A DNA stretch of 20,651 bases from Pleionea sp041589565 (GCA_041589565.1 JBFHVL010000039.1:1-20651), one strand, 5' to 3'; counted from the stretch's first letter, positions 1-7,470 are shown. The notes: generated by a model not told the origin, from the letters alone. Translations and numbers: made by a program.

Positions 1-189
1 CACTATCTAAGAGAACTGGCAGCCGCCCTGCACGGTTATTATCAAGTGGGGTCAGATAAACCCGAACAGCGCTGGATTGTTGACGATAAAAACCTGTGTG
101 ATGCGCGCATGACGCTTATCCTTGCCGTCAAACAGGTCATTGCTAATGGACTGGATTTGCTTGGAGTAAGCGCTCCTGAGAGTATGTAA
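1..189 (+). CDS. argS: Arginyl-tRNA synthetase, C-terminal end (partial)
   Basis: Reading frame 1 is open from the first base to TAA at 187-189 and gives 62 residues beginning HYLRELAAALHGYYQ. This matches the anticodon-binding (DALR) domain at the end of class I arginyl-tRNA synthetase. The near-invariant tail is present: a helix with R-M-x-L-x-x-A-V, then V-I-x-N-G-L-x-L-L-G-V-S-A-P-E-x-M. The enzyme charges tRNA-Arg in the cytoplasm. The 5' part, with the catalytic HIGH and KMSK-type motifs, lies outside the window. The neighbour is a SPOR-domain protein on the same strand, the usual argS partner in gammaproteobacteria. Confidence 0.93.
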   Translation, partial: HYLRELAAALHGYYQVGSDKPEQRWIVDDKNLCDARMTLILAVKQVIANGLDLLGVSAPESM

Positions 190-210
190 GGGTCAATTAA
201 CCGAAACAAC

Positions 211-240
211 TCACTCTCCGATACGGTGAGTGATTTCGTT
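211..240 (+). terminator. Hairpin after argS, possible terminator
   Basis: TCACTCTCCG (211-220) and CGGTGAGTGA (224-233) form a 10-bp stem with one T-T mismatch and a three-base loop, followed by TTTCGTT. It lies 21 bases after the argS stop and before the SPOR gene. The T-tract is imperfect, so it could be a leaky terminator or an mRNA 5' structure. It also occupies the GTG at 226, which makes that codon an unlikely start for the next gene. Confidence 0.35.
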
Positions 241-261
241 AACAATAAAATGAATAAAATT

Positions 262-831
262 ATGGCCAGAGATTACGCAAAAAAAACCAAAGCCAAATCA
301 CGCAAAGGTGCCAGCGCTACCCGCCGTAAAAAAACCGGGTTCCCGACCGCGGCCGTGTTGATTGTAGGAATGATTGTTGGTGGCTTTATTGCGTTTTTGG
401 CTTATTTAAAATTTATTCCTAATGGCGAAAAGCCGCAACTCACGACAGAAATAAAAAAGCCCGAACCAAAGAAACCTGAGCCTGCTCCAAAACAAGAGCC
501 GGAAGTACCCAAGTATACCTTTTACGATTTACTGGAAGATAAAGAAGTGATCATTCCGGAAGACGAGTTAAAGCGCCCTGAAAACAAAGTCTCAATGCAA
601 TACATCATGCCATGCGCATCCTTCAGTCAGCAGGAAAATGCCGATGCCTTAAAAGCGAAAATCGCGCTGTTAGGATTTGAAAGCAAAATCGAACCGGTCA
701 CGTGGAATAACAAGCAACTTTACCGTGTTCAACTGGGGCCTTTTGCCAGCAAACGTCAGGCTGAATCCATTCGCCACCGGTTACAGGAAAATGATATTAA
801 CGATTGTAAAATTTGGGGCCGAAAGCTTTAA
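262..831 (+). CDS. SPOR-domain cell division protein, FtsN-like
   Basis: This is a bitopic inner-membrane protein of 189 residues when started at ATG 262. Order: a short, very basic cytoplasmic tail (MARDYAKKTKAKSRKG), one membrane helix of about 25 residues, a Pro/Lys/Glu-rich periplasmic linker (KKPEPKKPEPAPK), and a C-terminal SPOR domain of about 75 residues (YIMPCASFSQQENAD ... YRVQLGPF). SPOR domains bind septal peptidoglycan lacking stem peptides; FtsN activates septal wall synthesis. The frame stays open upstream to ATG 250 and GTG 226. I chose 262 because MARDY followed by basic residues is the usual start of these argS-linked proteins and because GTG 226 lies inside a hairpin. No clear Shine-Dalgarno sequence precedes any of the three. 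The family is sure; equating it with essential FtsN is an inference from synteny. Confidence 0.85.
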   Translation: MARDYAKKTKAKSRKGASATRRKKTGFPTAAVLIVGMIVGGFIAFLAYLKFIPNGEKPQLTTEIKKPEPKKPEPAPKQEPEVPKYTFYDLLEDKEVIIPEDELKRPENKVSMQYIMPCASFSQQENADALKAKIALLGFESKIEPVTWNNKQLYRVQLGPFASKRQAESIRHRLQENDINDCKIWGRKL

Positions 832-844
832 AGCTTTTAGCCCC
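815..844 (+). terminator. Hairpin overlapping the stop codon of the SPOR gene
   Basis: GGGGC (815-819) pairs with GCCCC (840-844). Inside it sits the perfect 16-bp palindrome AAAGCTTTAAAGCTTT (822-837), giving five G-C pairs, a C-A mismatch, a G-U pair and five more pairs around a TTTAAA loop. The TAA stop (829-831) is in the loop region. It lies between two convergent genes (SPOR on plus, rapA on minus), where a terminator is expected. The bases after the stem (GTTCGGTTTGCATTT) are only moderately T-rich, so termination efficiency is uncertain. Confidence 0.45.
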
Positions 845-906
845 GTTCGGTTTGCATTTAACAAAATATTCTTATCGAAAAATAAAAAGCTTTAACGCAT
901 CGAGTG

Positions 907-3762
907 CTAACTCGCGACGATTAACTTGACGCCCTGCAATTGCAAAGAGGCTTTATCAATATGCTTCAAGCTTCGTTCGATCAATTGTTTCAATATGACG
1001 ATTTCTTCATCACGAATATTCGGATTAACGACTTTCAAGTCCTTTAGTCGCTGACATTCACCACCCAGCAGTTGATTCACTTTTGCCATCGCCGATTGTT
1101 TTAACTCGGAAACGCGAGACTCAACCAGAGATTCGCTGCGTGAAACCATCGACTCAACTTGTTTTTTTACCTGCTCAATCACCTGCCGCGCCACTTTTTT
1201 CTTCAACGGCTGACTCAGTCCATTAAGTGCCTTATGACTCACCACCTGGGATAAGTCTTTTCCATTTGCATCAATCAGCACGCGTATCGGTTGTTGCGAC
1301 AAAAAGCGGTGAATTTGCAGCTCTTTCGGAGCGATACTTTGCAAAGTAAAATAACTTTCCATTAATAATGTTCCTGGCTTTAAGCCTTTTACCGAAATGG
1401 TTACTGCAGTCGCATTCCCAGTATCACTTTTCGCCAACATATCCATAGCTTCAACCACCATGGGATGCTCCCAGCTTAAAAACTCAATGTCGTCACGCGA
1501 CAAAGCTTTCAGTCGATCTAGAGTGACCGTAGTACCTTCTTCGCGCAAGCCGGGAAAGTAGCTGTGTTTCATATGATCGCTAGGGCGCAAAACCCAGCTT
1601 AAAGTAGAATGATCTTCCTGCTCGACACCAAATTCATCCAGCAACTGCTCAAAGTAGTTGCCCAACTGATGCGGATCTTCCTGTTCCAGAATTTGCTCTA
1701 CCCATTGATCGGCTTGCGGTTGTCGGCAGGAATTAAGCTCCAGCAACCGATCACGCCCTTGATCCATTTGCTGTCTTAATTCAGAGACCTGGTCTCGTGT
1801 TGAATTGATTAACCCTCCGTGATCGGATTCAGGAGACTGTAGTGCCTCAGATAAAGTACTCAATTTCGATTCAAAAACCGAGTAACCCGCACTGAAGCTT
1901 TGCTCAAATAAATTCAATCCCTGATGATACCAGTCGAATAAAACAGACTGTGCCGACGGTTGCAGATAGGGCACATGAATTTCGATGGTGTCACGCTGAC
2001 CAATACGATCCAGTCGCCCGATGCGCTGTTCAACTAAGTCGGGGTTGCCCGGCAAATCAAAAAAGATCAGGTGATGGGCAAATTGGAAGTTGCGGCCCTC
2101 ACTGCCAATCTCCGAGCAAAAGAGTATTTGTGCACCTTCGTCACGATCGGCGAAATAAGCCGCGGCACGGTCACGCTCTACCAAAGTCATGCCTTCATGG
2201 AAGCAACTGCACTTAAAGCCCAGCTTTTTACTAAAGTGCGACTGTAAAGTTTTCGCGGTACTGGCGTGATGTGCGATCACCAAAACTTTTTCTGGCTTAA
2301 GCTCAGAAAGCTTTTGCTCCAGCCAATCGACCCTGGGATCTCGTGATAGCCACACTTCCGGCACCAACTCCCGTTCAGGCGTCAATCCCGCCCAACCCAA
2401 ATGCAAAGGCTCATCGTCTTCCGGGGTATAAATCTCCGGGCAAGACAATGGATAGGTATGCAATCGGCGTTCAGGAAATCCGCTAATGGCAGAGCGGGTG
2501 TTACGAAATAAAACTCGTCCGGTTCCATGTTGATCAATAAGCTGCTCAAGTAATTGTTGGCGCGCACTGTTATCCAATTCGTTTTCGGGCAGTTCCAATG
2601 CCATGCCTTGCGGTAATATTGATTTTAGCTCCGCTCCAGTAACAGCACCTTGCTGGTTGAGCTTATCGACAAGCTGCGATATTCCTTCATATTGGCCGGC
2701 TTCATCACGAAAAGCCGCCAGATCGTGGAAGCGATCCGGGTCTAGTAAACGCAAACGAGCAAAATGACTGTCCAATCCAGCCTGCTCGGGCGTCGCTGTT
2801 AACAATAATAGGCCTTTGGCACGCTGGCCCACCTGCTCCACCAACTGATAGTCAGCACTTACCTGCTGCTCACTCCATTGTAAATGATGCGCTTCATCCA
2901 CCACCAATAAATCCCAGTGGCATTTCAGCAACTCATCCTGCATGGCTTTATGCCGCATCAGGCCGTCGATGCTGCAAATGATCAGTTGTTCCATTTCAAA
3001 GGGATTAACCGGCTCTCCGGTGTCGAGATCAATATCAGGCGATTCCGACAAAGCCGCAAAGCGAGATTCGTCAAACAAAGCAAAACGCAAATTAAAACGT
3101 CTCAGCATTTCCACCAGCCACTGATGTACCAGTGAGTCAGGCACCAGAATCAAAACGCGAGACGATCGGCCAGTATGCAATTGATGGTGAATGATCATTC
3201 CGGCTTCGATAGTTTTTCCCAGTCCAACCTCATCAGCCAGTAATACTCTTGGCGCAAAACGCGATGCCACTTCGCGCGCGATATACACCTGATGCGGTAG
3301 CAGCTCGACACGGGCGCCCATTAAACCATTGACTGGACTTTGCGCTAATTTATCCAGGCGCTCAAAGGTGTCATAACGCAATTGGTAGCTGGACTCGTCA
3401 TCAATTTGTCCGTTTAGCAGTCGCTGCTCTGGTGCGCTGAATTGAACATAGCAATTCAACTGCATTTCCGTGATCTGATGGCTTTGCCCATTAGCATCTT
3501 CACACACATAAATTTTTAGCCCTCGGTGCTCGAGCACCTCGCTAACCTGATACTCCACCTCGTCCATATCGCTCAGACGATCGCCCACCTGATACACAAT
3601 GCGACTTAAAGGAGCATTGTCGATAGCAAAATGTCGAGATTCGTTAACGGCGGGGAAAAAGATTTCGATGCGGCGGCCTTCCACCGACTGAATTTGACCT
3701 AAGCCAAGACTGGCATCGGAATGGCAGATCCAGCGCTGACCTACGACGGGCATTTCATTCAT
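907..3762 (-). CDS. rapA: RNA polymerase-associated ATPase RapA (HepA)
   Basis: This is a Swi2/Snf2-family double-stranded DNA translocase of about 951 residues (E. coli RapA is 968). It binds RNA polymerase and recycles it after transcription. N-terminal Tudor-like domains (VGQRWICHSDASLGLG) precede the ATPase. Walker A (ADEVGLGKTIEAGM) is near residue 180 and the DEAH box (LLVVDEAHHL) near 290. The second RecA lobe carries SEIGSEGRNFQF and EQRIGRLDRIGQ near 560-600. The C-terminal RapA-specific region contains KVVNPNIRDEEI. The frame is open back to ATG 3837, but homologues begin M-x-x-x-x-x-GQRW, and a -10-like TAGAAT at 3803-3798 would start transcription inside that extension. I therefore place the start at ATG 3762 (ATG 3753 is equally possible). 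It is transcribed alone or with the small gene upstream and converges on the SPOR gene. Confidence 0.95.
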   Translation of the reverse strand: MNEMPVVGQRWICHSDASLGLGQIQSVEGRRIEIFFPAVNESRHFAIDNAPLSRIVYQVGDRLSDMDEVEYQVSEVLEHRGLKIYVCEDANGQSHQITEMQLNCYVQFSAPEQRLLNGQIDDESSYQLRYDTFERLDKLAQSPVNGLMGARVELLPHQVYIAREVASRFAPRVLLADEVGLGKTIEAGMIIHHQLHTGRSSRVLILVPDSLVHQWLVEMLRRFNLRFALFDESRFAALSESPDIDLDTGEPVNPFEMEQLIICSIDGLMRHKAMQDELLKCHWDLLVVDEAHHLQWSEQQVSADYQLVEQVGQRAKGLLLLTATPEQAGLDSHFARLRLLDPDRFHDLAAFRDEAGQYEGISQLVDKLNQQGAVTGAELKSILPQGMALELPENELDNSARQQLLEQLIDQHGTGRVLFRNTRSAISGFPERRLHTYPLSCPEIYTPEDDEPLHLGWAGLTPERELVPEVWLSRDPRVDWLEQKLSELKPEKVLVIAHHASTAKTLQSHFSKKLGFKCSCFHEGMTLVERDRAAAYFADRDEGAQILFCSEIGSEGRNFQFAHHLIFFDLPGNPDLVEQRIGRLDRIGQRDTIEIHVPYLQPSAQSVLFDWYHQGLNLFEQSFSAGYSVFESKLSTLSEALQSPESDHGGLINSTRDQVSELRQQMDQGRDRLLELNSCRQPQADQWVEQILEQEDPHQLGNYFEQLLDEFGVEQEDHSTLSWVLRPSDHMKHSYFPGLREEGTTVTLDRLKALSRDDIEFLSWEHPMVVEAMDMLAKSDTGNATAVTISVKGLKPGTLLMESYFTLQSIAPKELQIHRFLSQQPIRVLIDANGKDLSQVVSHKALNGLSQPLKKKVARQVIEQVKKQVESMVSRSESLVESRVSELKQSAMAKVNQLLGGECQRLKDLKVVNPNIRDEEIVILKQLIERSLKHIDKASLQLQGVKLIVAS

Positions 3763-3797
3763 AGTAACTATGTTGCAAGACGGAAAACGGGGGCGGC

Positions 3798-3825
3798 ATT
3801 CTACCACCGAACGCATGAAATTAAA
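3798..3825 (-). promoter_or_regulatory. Probable sigma-70 promoter of rapA
   Basis: On the minus strand, a -10 element TAGAAT (3803-3798) in the context GGTAGAATGCC sits 16 bases downstream of a weak -35, TTTAAT (3825-3820). Transcription would begin near 3791, about 30 bases before ATG 3762. The -10 is good (5 of 6); the -35 matches at only about half its positions. Confidence 0.45.
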
Positions 3826-3869
3826 GGGGCAAGCCAAGATAAAGCTTACCCAATGGCAATAGTCTGTCG

Positions 3870-4106
3870 TCAGTTATTACGCATAATGCTCACAATCGCA
3901 TCAGCGTGCTCGGCCACTTCCCTTCCTAAATCAGTAAGATACCCCCCATCTTTCTGGGTGATCAGTTGTTTCTGGAACAGCCGTTCAGCCGCCGTGATCA
4001 AGTGGGCATCGGCAGTTGAATGGACTTTTATCCCTTCCTGACTGGTATTCAGATTAAAACGAACCAAAATATTCAACTCATCCATCAATTCCTGACTAAA
4101 TGGCAT
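3870..4106 (-). CDS. TIGR02647-type conserved small protein
   Basis: This is a 78-residue soluble protein, MPFSQELMDELNILVRFNL at the N-terminus, then QEGIKVH and a C-terminal L-I-T-Q-K-D-G-G-Y-L-T-D-L-G segment. It matches my recollection of the gammaproteobacterial family TIGR02647, whose members are about 75-80 residues and end in the same DGGYLTxLG pattern followed by an A-E-H helix. The helical content and the L-T-x-x-G turn resemble a small winged-helix fold, but no DNA-binding role is established and I assign none. A Shine-Dalgarno sequence AGAGGG lies about 7 bases before ATG 4106. It lies upstream of rapA on the same strand (107 bases to ATG 3762) and is divergent from hslV. Confidence 0.8.
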   Translation of the reverse strand: MPFSQELMDELNILVRFNLNTSQEGIKVHSTADAHLITAAERLFQKQLITQKDGGYLTDLGREVAEHADAIVSIMRNN

Positions 4107-4202
4107 GGTCTACCCTCTTAAGTTGATCAAATCAGACATAAACGCCTGCGCTCCGGTTAACTATAGCGCGTCCTGAATCAGGCTGCACCCAGCTTTGTTT
4201 AC

Positions 4203-4231
4203 CTTGAATTCACCAGGTTTGCCCCCACATA
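4203..4231 (+). promoter_or_regulatory. Sigma-32 (heat-shock) type promoter of hslVU
   Basis: CCTTGAA (4202-4208) followed after 14 bases by CCCCACATA (4223-4231) matches the RpoH consensus CTTGAA / CCCCATnTA with a single mismatch in the -10 element. Transcription would start near 4238, giving a leader of about 35 bases before hslV. In E. coli the hslVU operon is RpoH-dependent, so placement and sequence agree. Confidence 0.75.
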
Positions 4232-4273
4232 GGCAATCTTTCGGGTACATAAAAACTCTATCAGGAGTCTATT

Positions 4274-4819
4274 TTGGAACAATTTCGAGGAACCACGATT
4301 CTTTCGGTACGTCGTAACGGCCAGGTGGTGATCGGTGGCGACGGACAGGTCTCACTCGGCAATACCGTGATGAAAGGCAATGCCCGCAAAGTGCGCCGCC
4401 TGTATCACAACAAAGTATTAGCAGGATTCGCTGGAGGCACAGCGGACGCCTTTACGCTTTTTGAGCGCTTTGAAGCCAAACTGGAAATGCATCAGGGCAA
4501 ACTTCTGCGCGCGGCAGTTGAGCTGGCCAAAGACTGGCGAACCGACCGAATGCTACGACGACTGGAAGCCATGCTGATTGTCGCCGATAAAGAACATTCT
4601 TTTATTATTACCGGAAATGGCGATGTGATTGAGCCTGAACATGAAGACGGCGGTCTGCTGGCCATAGGTTCAGGCGGCTCCTTCGCCCAAGCAGCGGCGA
4701 AAGCTCTGTTGGAAAACACTGATATGGGTGCCCGCGAAATCGTCGAAGCCGGATTAAAAATTGCGGGAGATATCTGCGTCTACACCAACCAGAGCCTCAC
4801 GATTGAAGTTCTCGACTAA
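4274..4819 (+). CDS. hslV: ATP-dependent protease peptidase subunit HslV
   Basis: This is the threonine peptidase that forms the double-hexamer chamber of the cytoplasmic HslVU (ClpYQ) protease. It has 181 residues starting at TTG 4274, which has a clear AGGAG at 4263-4267 (6-base spacing). No other start precedes the catalytic residue. The N-terminal peptide MEQFRG precedes T-T-I-L-S-V-R-R-N-G. By family knowledge it is removed so that Thr7 becomes the nucleophile (E. coli encodes MTTIVSVRRNG directly). Conserved blocks GDGQVSLGNTVMKGNARKVR, GFAGGTADAFTLFERFE and ELAKDWRTDRMLRRLEAML are all present. A short extra loop (EHEDGG) precedes LLAIGSGGSFAQAAAKALLEN. It is followed 56 bases later by hslU. 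Confidence 0.97.
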   Translation: MEQFRGTTILSVRRNGQVVIGGDGQVSLGNTVMKGNARKVRRLYHNKVLAGFAGGTADAFTLFERFEAKLEMHQGKLLRAAVELAKDWRTDRMLRRLEAMLIVADKEHSFIITGNGDVIEPEHEDGGLLAIGSGGSFAQAAAKALLENTDMGAREIVEAGLKIAGDICVYTNQSLTIEVLD

Positions 4820-4875
4820 ATTCAGCAACCACACTTAACACGCAAACCGAACACTTACAGAGAATTCCAAACACT

Positions 4876-6210
4876 ATGACACAAATGACACCTCGAGAAA
4901 TTGTCCACGAGCTGGACAAACACATCATTGGCCAAAACGCGGCAAAGCGCGCCGTTGCCATTGCCCTGCGTAATCGCTGGCGACGCATGCAGGTCGAAGA
5001 AGAGCTACGCAATGAGATCACGCCAAAAAATATTTTAATGATTGGTCCCACCGGTGTCGGTAAAACCGAGATCGCCCGCCGACTGGCCAAATTGGCCAAT
5101 GCCCCTTTTATAAAAGTCGAAGCCACCAAGTTTACCGAAGTAGGTTACGTGGGCCGCGATGTCGACTCCATTATTCGCGATCTGGTGGATGCCGCCTTTA
5201 AAATGCTGCGTGAGCAGGAAGTGGAGCGAGTTAAACACCGCGCACAAGACGCTGCCGAAGAGCGCATTCTCGACGCGTTGCTACCCCGTCCACGCAGTAC
5301 GGGTTTTGATACCGAAGACAAACCTGTAGAAGATCAAAGTACGACGCGCCAGTTATTCCGTAAAAAGCTTCGTGAAGGCGTGCTGGACGACAAAGAAATT
5401 GAAATTGAAGTCGCCGGTCCTCAAGTGGGCATCGAGATCATGGCACCACCCGGCATGGAAGAAATGACCAGCCAATTGCAGAGCATGTTCCAGAACATGA
5501 ATCCCAGTAAGTCCAAGCGCCGGAAAATGAAAGTCAAAGACGCCTTCAAACTCGTCAGCGAAGAAGAAGCCGAGCGCCTGATTAACCTCGATGACTTAAA
5601 GAACAAAGCCGTCGAAGCCGTTGAGCAAAATGGCATTGTGTTTATCGATGAAATCGACAAGGTCGCGAAACGTCAAGAAACTTCGGGTGGTGATGTATCA
5701 CGCGAAGGGGTACAGCGTGATCTGTTGCCCTTAGTTGAAGGCTGCACCGTCAGCACCAAATACGGCATGATCAAAACCGATCACATTTTGTTTATTGCAT
5801 CGGGCGCCTTCCACTTGGCCAAGCCCTCCGATCTAATTCCCGAACTGCAAGGTCGACTGCCTACCCGCGTTGAGCTTAAATCACTGACCGTTGAAGACTT
5901 CGAGCGCATATTAACGGAAACCGATGCGGCTTTAACCAAACAGTACATTGCCCTATTAGCCACCGAAAACCGCATGATTGATTTCGATGCCAGCGGTATT
6001 CGCCGCATTGCCGAAATTGCCTGGCAGGTAAATGAACGTACCGAAAATATCGGCGCTCGTCGGTTACAGACGGTTATGGAAAAACTGCTGGAAGAGATCA
6101 GCTTTAATGCCGCTGATCCTGCCGATCCCATTATGATCAATGCCGATTATGTCAACCAGCAACTGGCCGATCTAGCAGAAGACGAAGACTTAAGCCGGTT
6201 TATTTTATAA
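4876..6210 (+). CDS. hslU: ATP-dependent protease ATPase subunit HslU
   Basis: This is the AAA+ unfoldase that feeds substrates to HslV; 444 residues against 443 in E. coli. The N-terminus MTQMTPREIVHELDKHIIGQ parallels E. coli MSEMTPREIV and fixes the start at ATG 4876, although the Shine-Dalgarno is weak. Walker A (GPTGVGKT) is at 57-64, the pore loop GYVG at 90-93, and Walker B (IVFIDEIDK) at 254-262. The substrate-binding I-domain spans roughly 110-240 with PPGMEEMTSQLQ. Sensor-2 region NIGARRLQTVMEKLLEE is intact. The last eight residues EDLSRFIL are the canonical tail that inserts into HslV pockets and activates it, so the two subunits look like a functional pair. Confidence 0.98.
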   Translation: MTQMTPREIVHELDKHIIGQNAAKRAVAIALRNRWRRMQVEEELRNEITPKNILMIGPTGVGKTEIARRLAKLANAPFIKVEATKFTEVGYVGRDVDSIIRDLVDAAFKMLREQEVERVKHRAQDAAEERILDALLPRPRSTGFDTEDKPVEDQSTTRQLFRKKLREGVLDDKEIEIEVAGPQVGIEIMAPPGMEEMTSQLQSMFQNMNPSKSKRRKMKVKDAFKLVSEEEAERLINLDDLKNKAVEAVEQNGIVFIDEIDKVAKRQETSGGDVSREGVQRDLLPLVEGCTVSTKYGMIKTDHILFIASGAFHLAKPSDLIPELQGRLPTRVELKSLTVEDFERILTETDAALTKQYIALLATENRMIDFDASGIRRIAEIAWQVNERTENIGARRLQTVMEKLLEEISFNAADPADPIMINADYVNQQLADLAEDEDLSRFIL

Positions 6211-6224
6211 TCTAAACCTCCCTG

Positions 6225-6263
6225 GCCACTGTTAATGCGAGTAACACCAGCGACGACAGTGGC
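6225..6263 (+). other. Long-loop hairpin between hslU and the DUF971 gene
   Basis: GCCACTGT (6225-6232) and ACAGTGGC (6256-6263) are perfect 8-base inverted arms around a 23-base loop; GTTA/TAAC (6231-6234 and 6242-6245) offer a competing inner pairing. There is no T-tract, only TATATTAG, so an intrinsic terminator is unlikely. It could be an mRNA processing or stability element or an operator. Confidence 0.35.
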
Positions 6264-6301
6264 TATATTAGTTTCAACAACACGGCTGCGAGTAGAGCAA
6301 G

Positions 6302-6685
6302 ATGAGTCAAACACCCCCTCCCTCGGATATTAAATTCCATCAACAAAGCCAGCAGCTGGAAGTCATCTTTGCCGATCAAACCTTCAAGCTCAGTGCCGAA
6401 TACTTACGCGTTTTCTCACCCTCTGCCGAAGTTCGAGGTCATGGTGGTGGCCCACTCAAGTTAGTCGCAGGCAAAAAAGACGTAAAGATTATTGGCATTG
6501 AACCGGTTGGGCATTACGCTATCAAACTGACCTTTGATGACGGTCACGACTCAGGTCTGTATACTTGGCAGACTTTACGCGAACTGGGCGATGCGTTTGA
6601 AGGCAACTGGCAGGACTATGTGCAACGGCTGGAAGCAGAAGGACAAACGCGCGAAGTAAAGCCGCTGTTTAAGAAAGCGGATTGA
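6302..6685 (+). CDS. DUF971 (gamma-butyrobetaine hydroxylase-like N-terminal domain) protein
   Basis: This is a 127-residue single-domain protein. It contains the DUF971/GBBH-like N-terminal fold: IKFHQQSQQLEVIFADQ, then LSAEYLRVFSPSAEVRGHG, then VKIIGIEPVGHYAIKLTFDDGHDSGLYTW. The domain occurs as the N-terminal part of gamma-butyrobetaine hydroxylases and, alone, in bacterial small proteins. The catalytic oxygenase domain is absent here, so I do not assign hydroxylase activity. Position between hslU and ubiE is conserved in many gammaproteobacteria. Its stop TGA (6683-6685) overlaps a possible TTG start of the ubiE frame, and the ubiE ATG I prefer lies 41 bases on. The start ATG 6302 has only a weak AGAG-type ribosome site. 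Confidence 0.88.
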   Translation: MSQTPPPSDIKFHQQSQQLEVIFADQTFKLSAEYLRVFSPSAEVRGHGGGPLKLVAGKKDVKIIGIEPVGHYAIKLTFDDGHDSGLYTWQTLRELGDAFEGNWQDYVQRLEAEGQTREVKPLFKKAD

Positions 6686-6726
6686 TCGCAACCTCGCCTC
6701 TCGAATCGAATGAAACGGCAAAGCGA

Positions 6727-7470
6727 ATGAAAGATAAAACCCACTTCGGTTATCAAACCGTCGATGTTAATGAAAAGCAAAAATTGGTAGCCAATGTATT
6801 TCACTCAGTAGCTGCTAAATACGATCTCATGAATGACGTTATGTCGATGGGCATTCATCGTTTATGGAAGCGCTTCACCATCGAAATGAGTGGCGTGCGC
6901 AAAGGCCAGGCGGTGTTGGATCTGGCTGGCGGAACGGGTGATCTCGCGGCAAAATTCGCCGATAAAGTGGGACACGAAGGCAAAGTTGTGTTGGCCGATA
7001 TCAATGAGTCCATGCTCAATGTTGGGCGTGATAAACTCACCGACAAAGGCTACGGCCATCGCATTCAATTTGCACAAGTAAACGCCGAATCATTACCCTT
7101 TGAAGACAACAGTTTCGATATCATTACCATTAGTTTCGGGTTGCGAAACGTCACCCACAAAGACAAAGCGCTACAAAGTATGTATCGCGTACTTAAACCG
7201 GGCGGCCGATTGCTGGTGCTAGAGTTTTCCAAACCCGAACACGAGTGGTTGAATAAAGTTTACGATACCTATTCTTTTAATTTGCTACCCGCTATGGGCA
7301 AACTGCTTGTTAATGATTCAGAAAGCTATCGGTATCTGGCCGAATCTATTCGCATGCACCCTGATCAGAACACTCTAAAACAAATGATGCTGGATGCGGG
7401 GTTTGACGAAGTGGAATACCATAATATGACCGGTGGTATTGTTGCGCTTCATCGCGGTTTTAAATTTTAG
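6727..7470 (+). CDS. ubiE: Ubiquinone/menaquinone C-methyltransferase UbiE
   Basis: This is a class I SAM-dependent methyltransferase that C-methylates the demethylated benzoquinol (and demethylmenaquinol where present) in quinone synthesis. Hallmarks are VFHSVAAKYDLMNDVMSMGIHR, the SAM-binding motif VLDLAGGTGDLAAKF, and VVLADINESML. After these come ISFGLRNVTHKDKALQSMY, RVLKPGGRLLVLEFSKP and the terminal HRGFKF. From ATG 6727 it has 247 residues (E. coli 251), beginning MKDKTHFGYQTV, which aligns with E. coli THFGFQTV. The frame extends to TTG 6682, which overlaps the upstream stop codon as TTGA. That start would add 15 residues and couple translation, but I prefer the ATG by family length. 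Confidence 0.96.
   Translation: MKDKTHFGYQTVDVNEKQKLVANVFHSVAAKYDLMNDVMSMGIHRLWKRFTIEMSGVRKGQAVLDLAGGTGDLAAKFADKVGHEGKVVLADINESMLNVGRDKLTDKGYGHRIQFAQVNAESLPFEDNSFDIITISFGLRNVTHKDKALQSMYRVLKPGGRLLVLEFSKPEHEWLNKVYDTYSFNLLPAMGKLLVNDSESYRYLAESIRMHPDQNTLKQMMLDAGFDEVEYHNMTGGIVALHRGFKF

Noticed and set aside
226..261. GTG/ATG start extension of the SPOR protein
   Set aside because: The GTG lies within a hairpin and the added residues are not typical of the family.
3763..3837. N-terminal extension of RapA
   Set aside because: It is absent in the known family N-terminus, and a -10 element lies inside it.
4160..4165. TATAGT as a promoter for the TIGR02647-like gene
   Set aside because: A good -10 hexamer, but no acceptable -35 at 16-18 bases.
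4797..5129. Antisense frame over hslU start
   Set aside because: It is a shadow of the conserved hslV/hslU coding sequence with no family similarity.
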